Shown here: in pieces, positions 1 to 11,521 of the stretch
Numbering within the stretch: position 1 is the stretch's first letter
Layout: each line of letters starts with the position of its first letter
NCBI RefSeq assembly: GCF_040712315.1
Contig: NC_134013.1
Span: 10,451,001-10,515,000, forward strand
DNA from: Castanea sativa
Lineage: Eukaryota; Streptophyta; Magnoliopsida; Fagales; Fagaceae
Length of the DNA stretch: 64,000 bases
Reading direction: 5' to 3'
The notes under the pieces: model-generated
The model's input: only the letters and a program-made list of their open reading frames with translations
What the model was told of the DNA's origin: nothing
Database searches by the model: none
Translations under genes and position numbers: made by a program

Positions 1-1400
1 TTGATCATGATGCTTTGAAGCATATTAATAGCCAAGATAAGCTCTCATCTCGGCATGCAGTTCGGGCTGCTTATATTCAACAATTTTCTTTTGTCATCAA
101 GCATAAATCCGGAGCATTGAATAGAGTGGCAGATGCTCTTAGTTGACGGGCCTCTTTGCTCATCACAATGCAAACCAAAGTGCTGGGGTTTGATTTATTT
201 CGTGAGTTGCTTTCTAGTGACTCATACTTTGGCCCTATAATGAATGATGTGGCAACAAGAAAATGGTTTGACTTCCTTATACACGATGGTTTCCTTTTTA
301 AAGGGAATCAATTGTGCATTCCTGATAGTAGCCTATGCTTAAAGGTTATTCAAGAGCTGCATAATGAAAGCCAAATGGGACATGATAAAATCATGAAGCT
401 TGTGACAGACTCTTATTTTTGGCCAACCATGCGAAAGGAGATTACCAAGTTTGTTGAGAGGTGTCGTATTTGTCAAGTTTCCAAGGCACTACAGCCAATG
501 TTGGTCTATCTATTCCTCTTCCCATACCAAAGCAGCCATGGATTTATGTCAGTATGGATTTTATCTTGGGATTACCGCGTACACAACGAGGTAACGATTC
601 AATTTTTGTTGTTGTGGACCGGTTTTCCAAAATGGCCCACTTTATTGCTTGTAAGAAGACCTCAGATGCAGTTAATGTCGCACAACTTTACTTTAGAGAG
701 GCCTATCACCTCCATGGCTTGCCACAATCAATTGTTTCAAACCATGATGTGCGTTTTCTTAGTCACTTCTAGCATTGCTTATGGCTTTTGGCCAACACCA
801 CACTTAATTTTAGTAGTGCCTATCATCCTCAAACCGATGGTCAAACAGAAGTGGTAAACCGTTTCTTGGACAATTTACTTCGGAGCTTGGTAAGTGATCA
901 TTTTAAATCATGGGATCAACGCTTGTACTAGGCAGAATTTGCTTACAACCGTTCTGTTAATCATAGCACTGGCTTTAATCCCTTTGTTATTACTTATGGC
1001 TACAACCACACGCACCACTTGATTTGGCTCCTATCCCTGACTTGAAGCATGTCAATGTAAAAGCTGAGGATCTAATCACACAAATTCAAGAAATTCATAC
1101 AGCTACTGCCAAGCATTTACAGGAGACTTCTGCTAAGTACAAACAAGCCACTGACAAGAAATGTTGAGTAGTAGAATTTGAGATTGGTGATTTTGTTTGG
1201 GCAATTTTGACCAAAGATCACCTTCCTATGGAAGAGTACAACAAACTAGTTGCTAGAAGATTGGTCCTTTGGAGGTTCTTAAGAAAATTAATCCTAATGC
1301 CTATTAGTTGAAACTTCCAAGTCATATGCGTGCATCTGACATCTTCAATGTTAAGCATCTTGTTCCATATCGAGGAGAGAATTCCAATGCAAATCACGTT
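1..1400 (+). pseudogene. Ty3/gypsy retrotransposon pol remnant (RNase H end, integrase)
   Basis: This is the 3' part of a Ty3/gypsy polyprotein, broken by frameshifts and stops. The first 145 bases encode the end of the RNase H domain (residues resembling FVIKHKSGALNRVADALS), followed by a stop. From 156 the integrase zinc finger is visible (HN..GHD..., then CRICQ). The reading frame then shifts, and the integrase catalytic core continues at about 500-770 ([25 protein letters not shown]). The second acidic block reads IVSNHDVRF where active copies usually have SDRD. Further frames up to about 1380 hold the integrase C-terminal part (FEIGDFVW, LPSHMRASDIFNVKHLVPYRG). The 5' end lies outside the window. 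No intact enzyme can be made from it. Confidence 0.9.
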
Positions 1401-1776
1401 ATGAAGAATAAAGAGTTTTTCTTGTTTTCCTTTTCCTATTTAAATTAGGATTTATTTACTCTAGTACTTTGAATTAAAATCTTTTTCCTAATTAAATTGG
1501 GATTTTAATTGTTTTTCTTTTCCTAGTTAAATTGTTTTTCCTTTCTTAAGTAAAAGTATGTTTATTATTTCTTTTCCTAAAAGGAGTAGGAGAAATTCTA
1601 TTCCTATAAATACTCTTTATAGAGAGGTTATTTATGTGATGTGTGTGTTTTTAATAAAAGTTTGCTAGAGAGGTTTTCTCTATTATTTTGCCTACTAGCC
1701 TAGTGTTCTTGTAGAACTTAGGTTTCGTGAAAGAGTTATAGTAATTGTGTGCTATAAATTCTACTTCTACACACTT
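1401..1776 (+). repeat. Probable 3' LTR of the Ty3/gypsy remnant
   Basis: The AT-rich stretch after the integrase end contains repeated tttcctaattaaat-type motifs. It also has a TATA-like core with flanks (cctataaatactc near 1602-1614), as LTR promoters do. It appears to end near 1776 in ...ctacaca, after which the composition changes abruptly to C-rich sequence. The matching 5' LTR is outside the window, so neither end could be confirmed by comparison. Confidence 0.45.
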
Positions 1777-2332
1777 GTGCTGCATCACCAATCCACCGAA
1801 CTCGCCACCCACCGATCTCCGCCACACCAATCTCGCCACCCACCGATCTCCATCATCTCGTCAAAACCCACGCTGATCTCCACTGTTGTCAAAACCCACG
1901 ATCCACCGTCGTCAAAACTCATGATCTCCACAGTTGTCAAAACCCACACCGACAATTGCCCACGTCACTCACAAACCCACCACCACCAGAGAGAGAGATA
2001 GAGAAACCACCAGATGAGAGCGAGGGTCATCGGAGAGAGCACGGGGTCTTGGGTTTGAAGAGAGTAGAGAGCAAATGAGGAAGAGAGAGAAAAGAAGAGA
2101 AATAATGAAAGAGGAGAGAGAAATTTCGGGGTTAAAAAGGAGGAGAGAGAGTATTAATTTTTTTTTATCCCATTCAGCTACAGTACCATCATATATTTAG
2201 GATGGTACTGTAGTAGTATGCCAAAAAAATTTAGACTTTTCCATGTTTAGTCTTCCAGTTGTTGAGACAAATTGTGCCTACATGCTAAATCATTCCTACA
2301 TTTTGCATTTGGCAGTTCCACTGCGGATGCTC
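1777..2332. mobile_element. Truncated PIF/Harbinger (Tourist)-like element, right end only
   Basis: The right terminus reads ...ccactgcggatgctc and is followed by TAA at 2333-2335. Plant Tourist/PIF-Harbinger elements typically begin gagcatc.gcagtgg and duplicate TAA/TTA. The interior is C-rich, then GA-rich (about 1980-2150), then carries a short palindrome around ctacagtacc/ggtactgtag (about 2178-2214). No left terminus is visible. The LTR that seems to end near 1776 probably cut it off. The same TAACAAAAAG site without an insertion is seen at 17686 in the second SLAH block. Confidence 0.45.
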
Positions 2333-2764
2333 TAACAAAAAGCTTATTATCCCATTAACACCTATTAGTAACATCTTTTCAATGTTTTTTTTTAATGAGA
2401 CTAACATGTGGCCATTTTAGGACATGTGTCATGTTCATATCACATCTATTGAACATGAACGCTCTCCAATCAATAGAAAACTTCTTCAATTAACACCTAT
2501 TAGTAAAAAATTTGCCATGAGACTGACACGTGGTTATATTAGAACATGTGCTGTCTTAAGTGCTCATAAAGCACTCTAAAATCATACTTTTAAGTTCCTC
2601 ACGTAGAAATAGGTGTACTATTCCCACATATATATCATGGAAATCAGTTAGATGAAGTTTACAAGATACTAGAGTTAAACTATATATGTGAACTTTGTGT
2701 CACCAGTGAGCTTGAATTTGATTTCTAATCCAAATCTTTTTGTCACACTGCTCTTTGTAAATGA

Positions 2765-3369
2765 TTATTGATTAAGCAGAGTTGCAATTGGATCGTTGTC
2801 AGGTAAGAGCATCTTAATGTTGAACAAAGTCAACACCATCAGACCAAGGGAAACTAAAACAGATATTGCCAACAGAAGAAGCATCAGGATGTGTGCAATG
2901 CTGCCTTTCACTTCTCGTGCATATTCCGTGGAAGCTAGAGCAAGGACAGTCAGAGGAAATGAGTAAGCCCACCATGCCACATTGAATCTTCTCATTGATC
3001 TCTTGAAAAGGTTGGGCCTGAAGACCTGAAACCACATAACCTCTAGCTACTTCACTTGCTACACTGAAAAAGAGTGCAACTTACGAGTAGCTCCCAATAT
3101 TGGACTACTTGGGATTTTGCACGAAAGAGAGAGTGATTTTGAAGCTTAAGATTGAAATTCAGTCCTAATCATTCTAGAAGTACTTTCCCAAATGTGTTTC
3201 TAAACCCATGAACGGATGGAGCAAGTTCGGGCTAGTAAAAGAGTCATCTGATATCAATGCAGATTTTATTTTCATCAAACACTTTCAATAATACCATATA
3301 TGAGTGATGTTAGAAATACATACTACAAATTTTGCTAAGTGCTTTTTACAAATTGATGTGTTTCTAATC

Positions 3370-3431
<62 letters not shown>

Positions 3432-4757
3432 CATTCATTATTTTATTATTTTATTAAAATCCACTAATCACATTTGTTGTGGCATTGATCAATTTATAAA
3501 TTTTATGTTATAAAATTTGTATTAACTTTATCTTTATTTTATATCTATAATTAATATGGTGGATATTATAATTTCTAAATTTTAAAATCTTGTTTGAGTT
3601 AAAAGCTTGCATATGATCTTTGATAAATCTGATTCCAATTCCAAAAGCAGCTTATGAATTATGATCTAAATAATTTGGTCAAATTAGCTAGTTGCATGGT
3701 TTATCATAGGATTTAATTTGATAATAGAGAGTAATAATTAGAAGTGGACGGCATAATTAAGTTACAAAATATCTCTAAACAAAATTTATATAAGTAGGGG
3801 TTAAATTCTATCTAAGTGATACATCCAAACTATGTGACTACTGTCATGACCGTAATTTTCAATGCAAACAATACATACCAGAGATGTAAAGAGGAAGAGC
3901 GAGAGGAAGAATAGCATCTTTGAAACAATATCAAAAGCCCCAGCTATGGACTCCCAAGCCAAGCTCGCCACACTCGGTACTGCAAAGTACAAAAAGAAGA
4001 CCGGACTCAACATCCCTGGAAGCTGAATTCCACCCGAAAATCGCTGATAAAGAGTCACAAAAAGCACTAAATAGTGCCCTATGCCTAAGGAAAACAAGAA
4101 AATAGAGGTTTCTTGCCATCCCATGTACGCAGCAGCTTGAGCTCCAACCAAGTTTCCGATGACTGATAATTGGCTAGTTGGATTTGCCACGGTTGATAAG
4201 AACCTCTTTCCTTTTGTGAACCATTGGCCATAGATTTTTACATCAAGCACCACCACAGGAATCACAAAAACCCACCAAAGGACTAAATAGGGGAAGGTTT
4301 TTGGATCTATGAATGGTGCAGATTGAAGCAAAAGAAGCCAAGAAATCCATGGAGTGAAAAGGTAGTTGACCCCTACGTCGTGCAGGAACTCTGTCTTCAC
4401 TGTGTTAAAGTGAAACAAGCATTTCAAGAGGTAAAGCAGAGATAGAAAGACAAGTATAAACAGAGCCAGAGACCATAGTACGATAAAAGGCGTTGGATAA
4501 AGGATGTGAAGCACGTGACGTAGAATACTTGTGTCATTGCTTGGTCCATTTAGTGTCTTCCATAGCAAAACTTGGCCACCTAGAGATAAGCTTATTCTGA
4601 AATACCCAGCATGAAATTTGGCTAGTATTGAGCTTAATGTGTTTAGCAATCGTTTCAATATGATGATTGAGAGTACTGTTTGTTGATTATGGCTTGTGAA
4701 GGTTGTGGATGCCTCAATCACAACTTCAATCTCAGATTGAGATCCTTGGGTTGCCAT
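2765..4757 (-). CDS. S-type anion channel, SLAH1/SLAH4-like, copy 1
   Basis: This gene has two exons on the minus strand: 4757-3879 (starts MATQGSQSEIEV) and 3025-2765. The donor GT is at 3878-3877, the acceptor AG at 3027-3026, and the junction (FTSL|VFRPN) is phase 0. The product has 379 residues, close to the short SLAH1/SLAH4 subgroup, with a short hydrophilic N-terminus followed by the SLAC1/TehA-type multi-span membrane fold. Family hallmarks seen are KFHAGYFRISLSL near the N-terminus and RRFNVAWWAYSFPLTVLALAS near the C-terminus. Family members are plasma-membrane chloride/nitrate channels; SLAH1 is known as a partner that modulates SLAH3 in root stele. That role is only inferred here. 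The C-terminus ends early (TLLNQ) because of a 7-base insertion relative to copy 2. A TATA-like box lies at 4841-4850 with duplicates behind it. It should be functional unless the tail matters. Confidence 0.9.
3372..3426. repeat. (AT)n microsatellite in SLAH copy 1 intron
   Basis: About 55 bases of pure AT dinucleotide lie inside the intron of SLAH copy 1. The corresponding intron of copy 2 (around 18750) has only a few AT repeats, so the expansion happened after the duplication. It is a likely length-polymorphic marker. Confidence 0.95.
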
Positions 4758-4824
4758 AGGAGGATATTAGGGACTTAAGAGTCATTGGAAATTAAACTTT
4801 AGTGAATGGTTTTAGTGTGTGGGA

Positions 4825-4939
4825 GTTTATGCACACTAGGCTATTTTATATTTCAAAAACTATATATTATTTTATATTTCAAAAACCATATAGTAAGTTT
4901 ATGCACACTAGGCTATTTTATATTTCAAAAACTATATAG
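4825..4939 (-). promoter_or_regulatory. SLAH copy 1 core promoter with tandemly repeated TATA-like boxes
   Basis: On the minus strand a TATAAAATAG box lies at 4841-4850, 84 bases upstream of the start codon. The surrounding sequence (gtttatgcacactagg...) is repeated in tandem with a 72-base offset (4825 and 4897). This gives further TATA-like cores near 4868-4875 and 4913-4922. Copy 2 has a single unit (TATAAATAGC at 20121-20130). Promoter use is inferred from position and motif only. Confidence 0.5.
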
Positions 4940-5551
4940 TAAGTGAGGAGGAGAGAGGAGACGTGTAAAAAACAATAAGAAATGTAGTGGTTAATACTTA
5001 ATATGATCGCTTAAATGACGCAGTGCATGGGCTAGGTCAATGGGCATTGATATAGAGAGGTATTCTCAGCTGTGATGGTTGGACCAGCTCAGTTTAGATC
5101 CGCCGCGCCTTTGACAGAGCCTTAGTGCTTGATGCTTGATGTTTTTGAGTTGTGACTCGTGATGTTTCTTCTGGTGCTATGTAATGACCATTTCAAGCGA
5201 AAAAAAGAAAGATAGAACTTTTCCAGATGGAGTTTTTTATATTTTTATTCTGACTGAAGAATAGAAGTTTATTAGATACTTTCTGTTAAAATTATGGACA
5301 AATTTGTTGTAAATTATCAAATATAAACTAACAAATATTTCGATTAATTGAAATTACTACCACATACTATTCATTTATTAATCGAAATATATTTTGATCA
5401 TCGTAATAGTCTCAATTTGCGGATGCTAACTAAAACAGAGAAAAAGAAAGAGAGAGCCAAGAGGAACAATAAAATGTAGGTACGTACTACAAGGCTTCTT
5501 AAAAGTTTTTTTTTTTTTGGGTGAGTGAAGGTTGAGCAAAGAGTGGTGGTG
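4940..5551. other. Upstream flank of SLAH copy 1, shared with copy 2
   Basis: This non-coding sequence is conserved with 20150-20752. It includes an imperfect inverted repeat (aaatatttcgattaat ... attaatcgaaatatatt, about 5334-5394) that could be a small MITE remnant. No gene was seen. Confidence 0.5.
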
Positions 5552-5557
5552 TTGCTT

Positions 5558-5818
5558 GATTGTGTGTGAAAGTTAGAAACAAAGCTTTGTCCTGTGGGAG
5601 AGTTAAAGACCAAGCTTTGTTCAATGAATTAGTGTGAAGACACTTTTGGACGAATTAGCGTTTGAGTTAGTTTATGTTTAAGAGTTTTAGGTAAGAGTTG
5701 ATGTATGGTTGTAATTCCTATTATTAATAGAGAATTCTAGTTTGTATTGCCCATGTATTGTGATGCTAACTTTTTTTATTATTTTGTGTGTATTTCACAA
5801 CATTTGATACAAGAGCTT
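5558..5818 (+). mobile_element. Copia-type LTR with primer-binding site (fragment)
   Basis: A TG...ACA segment ends at about 5801 and is followed by tttgatacaagagctt (5803-5818). That closely resembles the initiator-Met tRNA primer-binding site that follows plant copia 5' LTRs (tttggtatcagagc). The internal region is not recognisable downstream, so this is a 5' LTR with a short leader. It begins within a few bases of the point where duplication block A loses similarity to copy 2. Assigned by the PBS motif and LTR end only. Confidence 0.4.
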
Positions 5819-6640
5819 CTTTAGCAAAGCCCAACCTGGAAAGCTGCTGATCGAAGATTGAATATAATTAATTACAAGGTCATTAAATTACGAAGGTAGG
5901 CAAATGAAATCAATTATTATCTTTATGCATCATCAACAAATAAAAAATAGAAGCTTAAGTAATGCATGCTTGAATTAAGAAAAGATCAAATGAACGTAGC
6001 CCAATCGTAGAAAAACTATCATTATTTAATGAAATGACGAGCAAAGAAGCCAAAATAAATTTAAATGTCAAAGTGATCGAGTGAGAGTAGGTACTCATGA
6101 ATTTTTAATTGGATAAACATAAATTCCAGTTTTTCTTAATCTTGCCTTCTCCACATTGGACCGTATATGTCAAGATCAAATCTAAAAAAAAAAAGGTATA
6201 TGTCAAGATCAAATGTTATTTGCTAGAATTGAAAATCCCTTGAATCTTGGCAGGATTTCTAGAAGTCAGACCAAATGGTTTTGTATATTAAAAACGATTG
6301 GCTCTCCCCTCGCCAAATTTCAAACATATATATATTTTACAATTCCGACGAGTCCAACAAGTTTTCTGCGGTAGCATGGCAATTCCGCTGCGATAGATTT
6401 ATTTAACTATATCAAAACGGGGAATGACTGGTGAGAAAATGAACGTATTCTTATGAAAGAAAAAATTTGTACAAGTCTTGTTTTTATATTCTAGAAAATA
6501 GGGCAATGGTGCCAAAAAGAAGCAGCAGATAAACTAGTTGAAGTGGCAGCTGTTGTCTGTTGCACAGTAATAATTGTCATAAGCAAATATAGTATGAATT
6601 TCTGCTTTGGACTGGAGAAATGAAATGTAATAGAAAAGAA
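5819..6640. other. AT-rich non-coding sequence, no gene seen
   Basis: This AT-rich DNA has no coding potential in either strand. One short direct repeat (atgtcaagatcaaat at about 6168 and 6199) flanks an A-run. It is probably old transposon-derived or spacer DNA. Confidence 0.4.
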
Positions 6641-6659
6641 AGGAATAAAAATAATAATT

Positions 6660-7050
6660 TTAGAAATTTTCCTTGTTTAGGAGTTTCACTGGAGAGAATA
6701 GAAAGTTTATTCCCTTATTTGGGAGTTTAAGTGGGAGGGAATGGAATAGGTAAAAGAGAACACGTATTCCTTTCTATTCCCTTAAAATCTCAAATTAGAT
6801 TTAATAATTTTTTACTAAAACTTCTAAAATAACCCCTATATGTTCAACCATTTATTTTAAAATAAGGGTCTAATAGTAATATTCTCCATGTTACTCCCAA
6901 ACAAAATTACTTATATTCCATTCATTTTCATTCTTTAATTTTAAAACATCTAATCAAGATTACTTAATTCCATTCCATTCAGTTTCTCAAAAAAAAAAAA
7001 AAAAATCATTCCATTCTAATCAAGGTTACCTAAGGAATATTTTTAGAATA
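6660..7050. mobile_element. Harbinger-like or MITE remnant with GGAATGGAA-rich ends
   Basis: The segment starts with ccttgtttaggagttt and a gggagtttaagtggg motif, then ends in attccattc-rich sequence (about 6910-7020). The same arrangement of 'tttgggagttt' plus gaatggaat/attccattc arms recurs at 7055-12215 and 52016-52495. I read these as one non-autonomous family, probably PIF/Harbinger-like. The exact ends and the TSD were not resolved. Confidence 0.4.
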
Positions 7051-8066
7051 TTTTTCCTTCCCCTTGTTTGGGAGTTTTAACAGAGGGAATGGAAGGTTCG
7101 TTTCCTTATTTAGGAGTTTAAGTAGGAGCGAATTGATTGGTTAGGAGAGAACACTCATTCCTCAATTTCTCTTAAAACCTCAAATTTTTATTCCCAAAAT
7201 TAGGAGGAATAGGAGAAAATGGATTTATGTTTAATAAATTTTTTATTAAAACCCGTAAAATACCCCCTTTAATACTTATCAACAAGTTTGTCCACAAAAT
7301 TGGACAAGGATATTGTGTTTCTTCCATGTGATGCATCCTGTTGAGTTGCAATAAACAATGAATCATGTAGTCGAGAGTAGTGCACACAAAATATATGTAG
7401 TCCATATGTATAAAGTGCCCTATCTATTTGTTCCAAGATTTTTGTTTTAATTTTTTGATAAAATGTTTCAAGATTTGTTTATGCAGATAGCAGACTCAAC
7501 TATAGGGGGCGGATTAAAAGCATAATAGTTCGGTCCATCCCTCCATTTTTACTGATCAATTAAAGACCATTTTCATATTAAATCTTATATTATTCTGCTT
7601 CTCAACCAAAAAGAAAAAAAAAATTTATGTTATTCTATAAAGTGCTGTATAACTGTAGCACATACTGACCTAATAATCATTTGATTACACTATATACTAG
7701 GCTACCCCTGGTGGCACAAACCTTATCGTACATGCAGATGGGATACAAATTTTTTGCTGAGAGCAGGAGCGTAGGCTTTACTGAATTACTAATGATTACA
7801 AGTAGTATGACCTTAAATCTTAATATTATCAAATAATTAGATCCTTCACCAGAAAATTACAACCAAAGACATCCAAGTTGAAGCAAAACTTTGTTCTTAT
7901 GGATAATTTCATAATTATATTGGTTATTTGGCTTTGTTTCATTTAAAATGAATATATTTAAAATATATTCATTTCAATGTATTCAAGTCTTATACTATTT
8001 CTTGCTCATGCATTTAATTAATATTTACACAATATTTTATGTGTTTTTTGTCCTATTAATTATAGC

Positions 8067-9046
8067 ATGGGTAAGATATCAAAAAAGAATTGTGGAGATT
8101 TAAATAAAGAAGTACAATGGAGTAGTGTTATGGATGATGCTTTAGTGGATGTTTATTTACATCAAGTGATTATAGGTGGTAGAGTTAATGAAACTTTTAC
8201 CTCTAAGACATATGATGACATAATGAAAAAGTTGGTTGAAAATTTTCACATGGAGATTAACAAGGATAAAGTGAAAAATCGACAAAGATACTAAAGAAGA
8301 ATTTTCATGAATGCTATGCTATATTTAAAAAGGGATTGAGTGGTTTTGAATGGAATGATTCTTTAAATATATGGACAACTGAACCAGAAGTTTGGGAGCC
8401 ACTCATAGTGGTAAATTACTATTTTTTGTAAGTTTAATTTTGTATTATATAATTGTATATGTTGTATAACCATTTTTCTTAGTTTGTAACAATCTAAACC
8501 TATGGCCAAAAAGTGAATCACATCACCTATGCCCAACTATTCTAAGATGGCATAACTTTGGGCTAAAAATAGAGCAAAATGTGATCATGTTGAAACTGTA
8601 AAGGAGAAACATGCTAGATATGCTCTATCGACCACTATTGATGAGATTGATAATTTAGTATCTCAAAATGAAGTTTCTTTGGAAAACTTTGAAATAGAAG
8701 ATGATTGGAGGTTACCAGAAATTAAATGTTGTATGTTCTCAATTGTCATCACAAGATGCAATGTATTCTAAAAGCAAGAAAAGATGACTGGTAGAAGATG
8801 ATGAATTTAGGAATGTAATTTCCTAGTCATTTGATAATGTATCAATGGAAATTGATGGACGATTGAGGTTATGGCAAAGTGCTTTTCAAAGTCATATGGA
8901 ACAGAAGTTTAGGCAGCTTTGAGCTTATTATTAGACTTGGATCTAATATCAAAGACTGAGGCCTACATATTTTTTATGGAAAATCCAACATATAAGGAGA
9001 TGTTCTTTGGTTGCTTAGATGATGAGTGCAAATGTGTCCTATAGAC
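8067..9046 (+). pseudogene. Myb/SANT-like DNA-binding protein remnant (Harbinger accessory type)
   Basis: The first open stretch (8067-8294, 75 codons) encodes the start of a Myb/SANT-like domain (VQWSSVMDDALVDVYLHQV) and ends at a stop after KVKNRQRY. Shifted frames continue the same domain (KNFHECYAIFKKGLSGFEWN, then a Trp-rich PEVWEPLI). Farther down are the AKNRAKCDHVETVKEKH region and a C-terminal AYIFFMENPTYKEMFFGC block (about 8960-9020). This order is typical of plant Myb/SANT-like proteins linked to PIF/Harbinger elements and their domesticated relatives. Several stops and frameshifts make it non-functional. Confidence 0.7.
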
Positions 9047-9499
9047 ATTGATGTCTAGGCCTAAAAATTAAAAAGTATGGGATTTCTTGGCCAACTTTAG
9101 TTTTGGAATGGATTTGGTTATTTTGTTATGTTTTGGCAAGACTCATTACAGGAGTTTTTTAAAAAGATATTTGTTTGCATTTTTATACAATATTTATTTT
9201 GTTGAAAATAAATATGTGATGCGTGAATTGCTTTACAACATAGAAATATACATAACTTGATTTTTAGCTACATTAAATTTTTCTTTTTTCGTAAACTAGA
9301 ATAATTTTTTATGTTTTTTAAAATGAGGGGTATAATAGTAATGTTATTATAAAATAATTTCATTTCATTCCTTCCAATGTCACTTCTAAACAATGTTATT
9401 TACATTCCATTTAATTTCACACCTTTCCATTACTTTATTTTATAACATCCAAACAAGATTTTTAAATTTCATTCCATTCCATTCATTTTTCCTACTAAA

Positions 9500-9507
9500 T
9501 TCATTCC
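9500..9507. repeat. Target-site duplication, left (ttcattcc), LINE at 9508
   Basis: The 8 bases ttcattcc recur at 12084-12091 on the other side of the LINE. Because the surrounding Harbinger arm is rich in attccattc, chance agreement is possible. Confidence 0.5.
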
Positions 9508-9599
9508 TTTTTTTTTTTTGGTAAAAAGGAAATTTCATTAACGAACTAAGAGGGGAGGGGAATATCAACAATAGTTCTACTATAGTACAAACCAGCCTT

Positions 9600-10527
9600 G
9601 TACGAGCTAAAAGCTCCAAAAGATCCATAGGTGGATCATGATACAAAATGAAATTGTTTTTTTGAGTAGTCCCTATCCTAGCCAAGCAGTCAGCGCACGA
9701 GTTTGCTTCACGATAACAATGCCCAATCTGTACTTGGGCTATGTTGGTAATCAGCCGTCTACAATCATCAAGAAGAGGCATAACAACAAGATTAGCTTCT
9801 GATGGCTTGGATAGCAAATGAACAATCGCAATAGCATCAATTTGGATGTTTACTGCAGTCAATTGTAGGCTGTTATAGAGCATTAGGCCATCTCTAAGGC
9901 CCCATAGCTCCGTGGTAAAGCTGTTTATGTAGCCAAGACTCCTAGAAAAACCCCCTACCCATTCCCCTCGATCATCCCTAATGAAAGGCTACAACCAGCT
10001 CTACTAGAGCTTTCTAGAGCTGAACCATTAGTGTTTAGGCGAAACCACTCGGATTGAGATTTATCCCATCTGATACGCACCACTTTTCTACTACTCGAGA
10101 GCTTAGGAGTCAACCTACAGTGTTGGAATTCTAAAGCACAAAACAGGACATTCTCATAAACCTTGGGCTGAACATCTTGATTCTTAAAAACCACATCATT
10201 CCTATGCTTCCACAACAGCCAGATTGCAAAAGAAAAGACAAATATCCAAGGGGGTTTGTTGCTCACTCTACACCTATTATCCGTACAATTCCTTTCAAGC
10301 CAAAAATCTAGGATGCCCTCATAAAAGTTACTAGACTCATTAACTCCCAAGTGGTACCAAGTAAATCTTGCTGCCTCGTAATCCCTTAATTTGTGAAGAA
10401 TGGATTTAGGTTCCCTTTGGCATAAAGGGTAGACACCAGTAACATTAATGCCCCTCCTTACAAGACATTCTCCCACTCCAACACTGTTGTGCAAACACTT
10501 GCATAAGAATATCTTGATCTGCGACAA
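9600..10527 (-). pseudogene. LINE zf-RVT and RNase H fragment
   Basis: 10527-9955 holds the zinc-binding region (NVTGVYPLCQREPKSILHKL) and the linker (WLLWKHRNDVVFKN). The RNase H domain begins at WDKSQSEWFRLNTNGSALE and continues in another frame (LLDDCRRLI, HCYREANSCADCLARIG). At least one frameshift (about 9890-9955) splits it. Confidence 0.85.
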
Positions 10528-11521
10528 TGTTTCAAGCTTCCAAACCCATTGCCAAGGAGAAGCTCCTCCATCAACCCCATAGCCCGTGGCTATACAGTAG
10601 GAATGCTACAAATCAAAATCCCCTTTATTAGCTCCTGCCCAAGTCAGCCTATATTCCCCTCGATCAAATCTTATAAAGGAAGGAATGGAATTACTATCCA
10701 TGAGGACCTAGTTTGGAATTTGAAAAGATACCTTAGACCAATCCCATCCTTCCGGACCAAAAACATCTTTAACCTTTAGAGCTTCATCCTCAATAGTAAG
10801 AGGGCCTTGAATAAGAACTCTTAATGAACCAGTCGGCATCCAATTATCATGCCATAAACTCAAGGAGCTATTTCTTCCCTGTATCCACCTAATTCCTTTC
10901 TTAAAGACTTCAGCCCCCATCCTCATGGCCTTCCAAGTCCTAGAACAAGGGAGTCTTCCAGAATTTTGGCATTGAGCCTTCGATTTGAGTAGTACTTCTT
11001 ATTGAGAACTTTAACCCACAAGGCATCCTTCTCCACACGAAACCTCCAATTTAGCTTAGCCAACAAAGCTTGGTTCCTTCCCTTGGCTGATTGAATACCT
11101 AAACCCCCTTCCTCTTTGGGTTTAGTTACTTTATGCCATCCACCCAATGGATTTTTTTGACGTCTTCCGTCGATCCCCACAAAAAGTTTCAATTAACACT
11201 ATCAATGTTATCAAGCAACTTCTTTGGAAGAGTCGTGCATTGCATGACATACGCCGGTATGGTTGTAGTAGAAGCTTAGATAAGAATAGCCATACCTGCC
11301 AAAGAAAGAAGATTGGCTTTCCAACCAGCCAATTTTTGCTTTACCTTATCCAACACAAAGTTTAGGTCCTCATTATTTGCTCCACAGTTTTTTATGGGAA
11401 ACCTAAGATATTTTCCAAGGTTAGGGGTTGAATGAAATCCTAAGATATCACATAAGGATTCCCTAGTATCAACATCAACATTTGGAGAAAAGTAGACCCT
11501 TGATTTGCTTGCACTAATGGA

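Larger units (their letters stand above)
2333..5551. repeat. Segmental duplication block A, copy 1 (contains SLAH copy 1)
   Basis: From taacaaaaagctta to gttgcttga this block matches 17686-20752 in direct orientation, including the intron, both flanks and the 5' upstream region. The two copies differ by point changes and small indels, an (AT)n expansion at 3372-3426 in this copy, and a promoter-region tandem repeat found only here. Similarity stops abruptly at both ends. This marks a duplication of about 3.1-3.2 kb that includes one complete gene. Confidence 0.85.

Noticed and set aside
3304..3513. Open frame with an Ile-Tyr run
   Set aside because: Translation of the (AT)n microsatellite in the SLAH intron.
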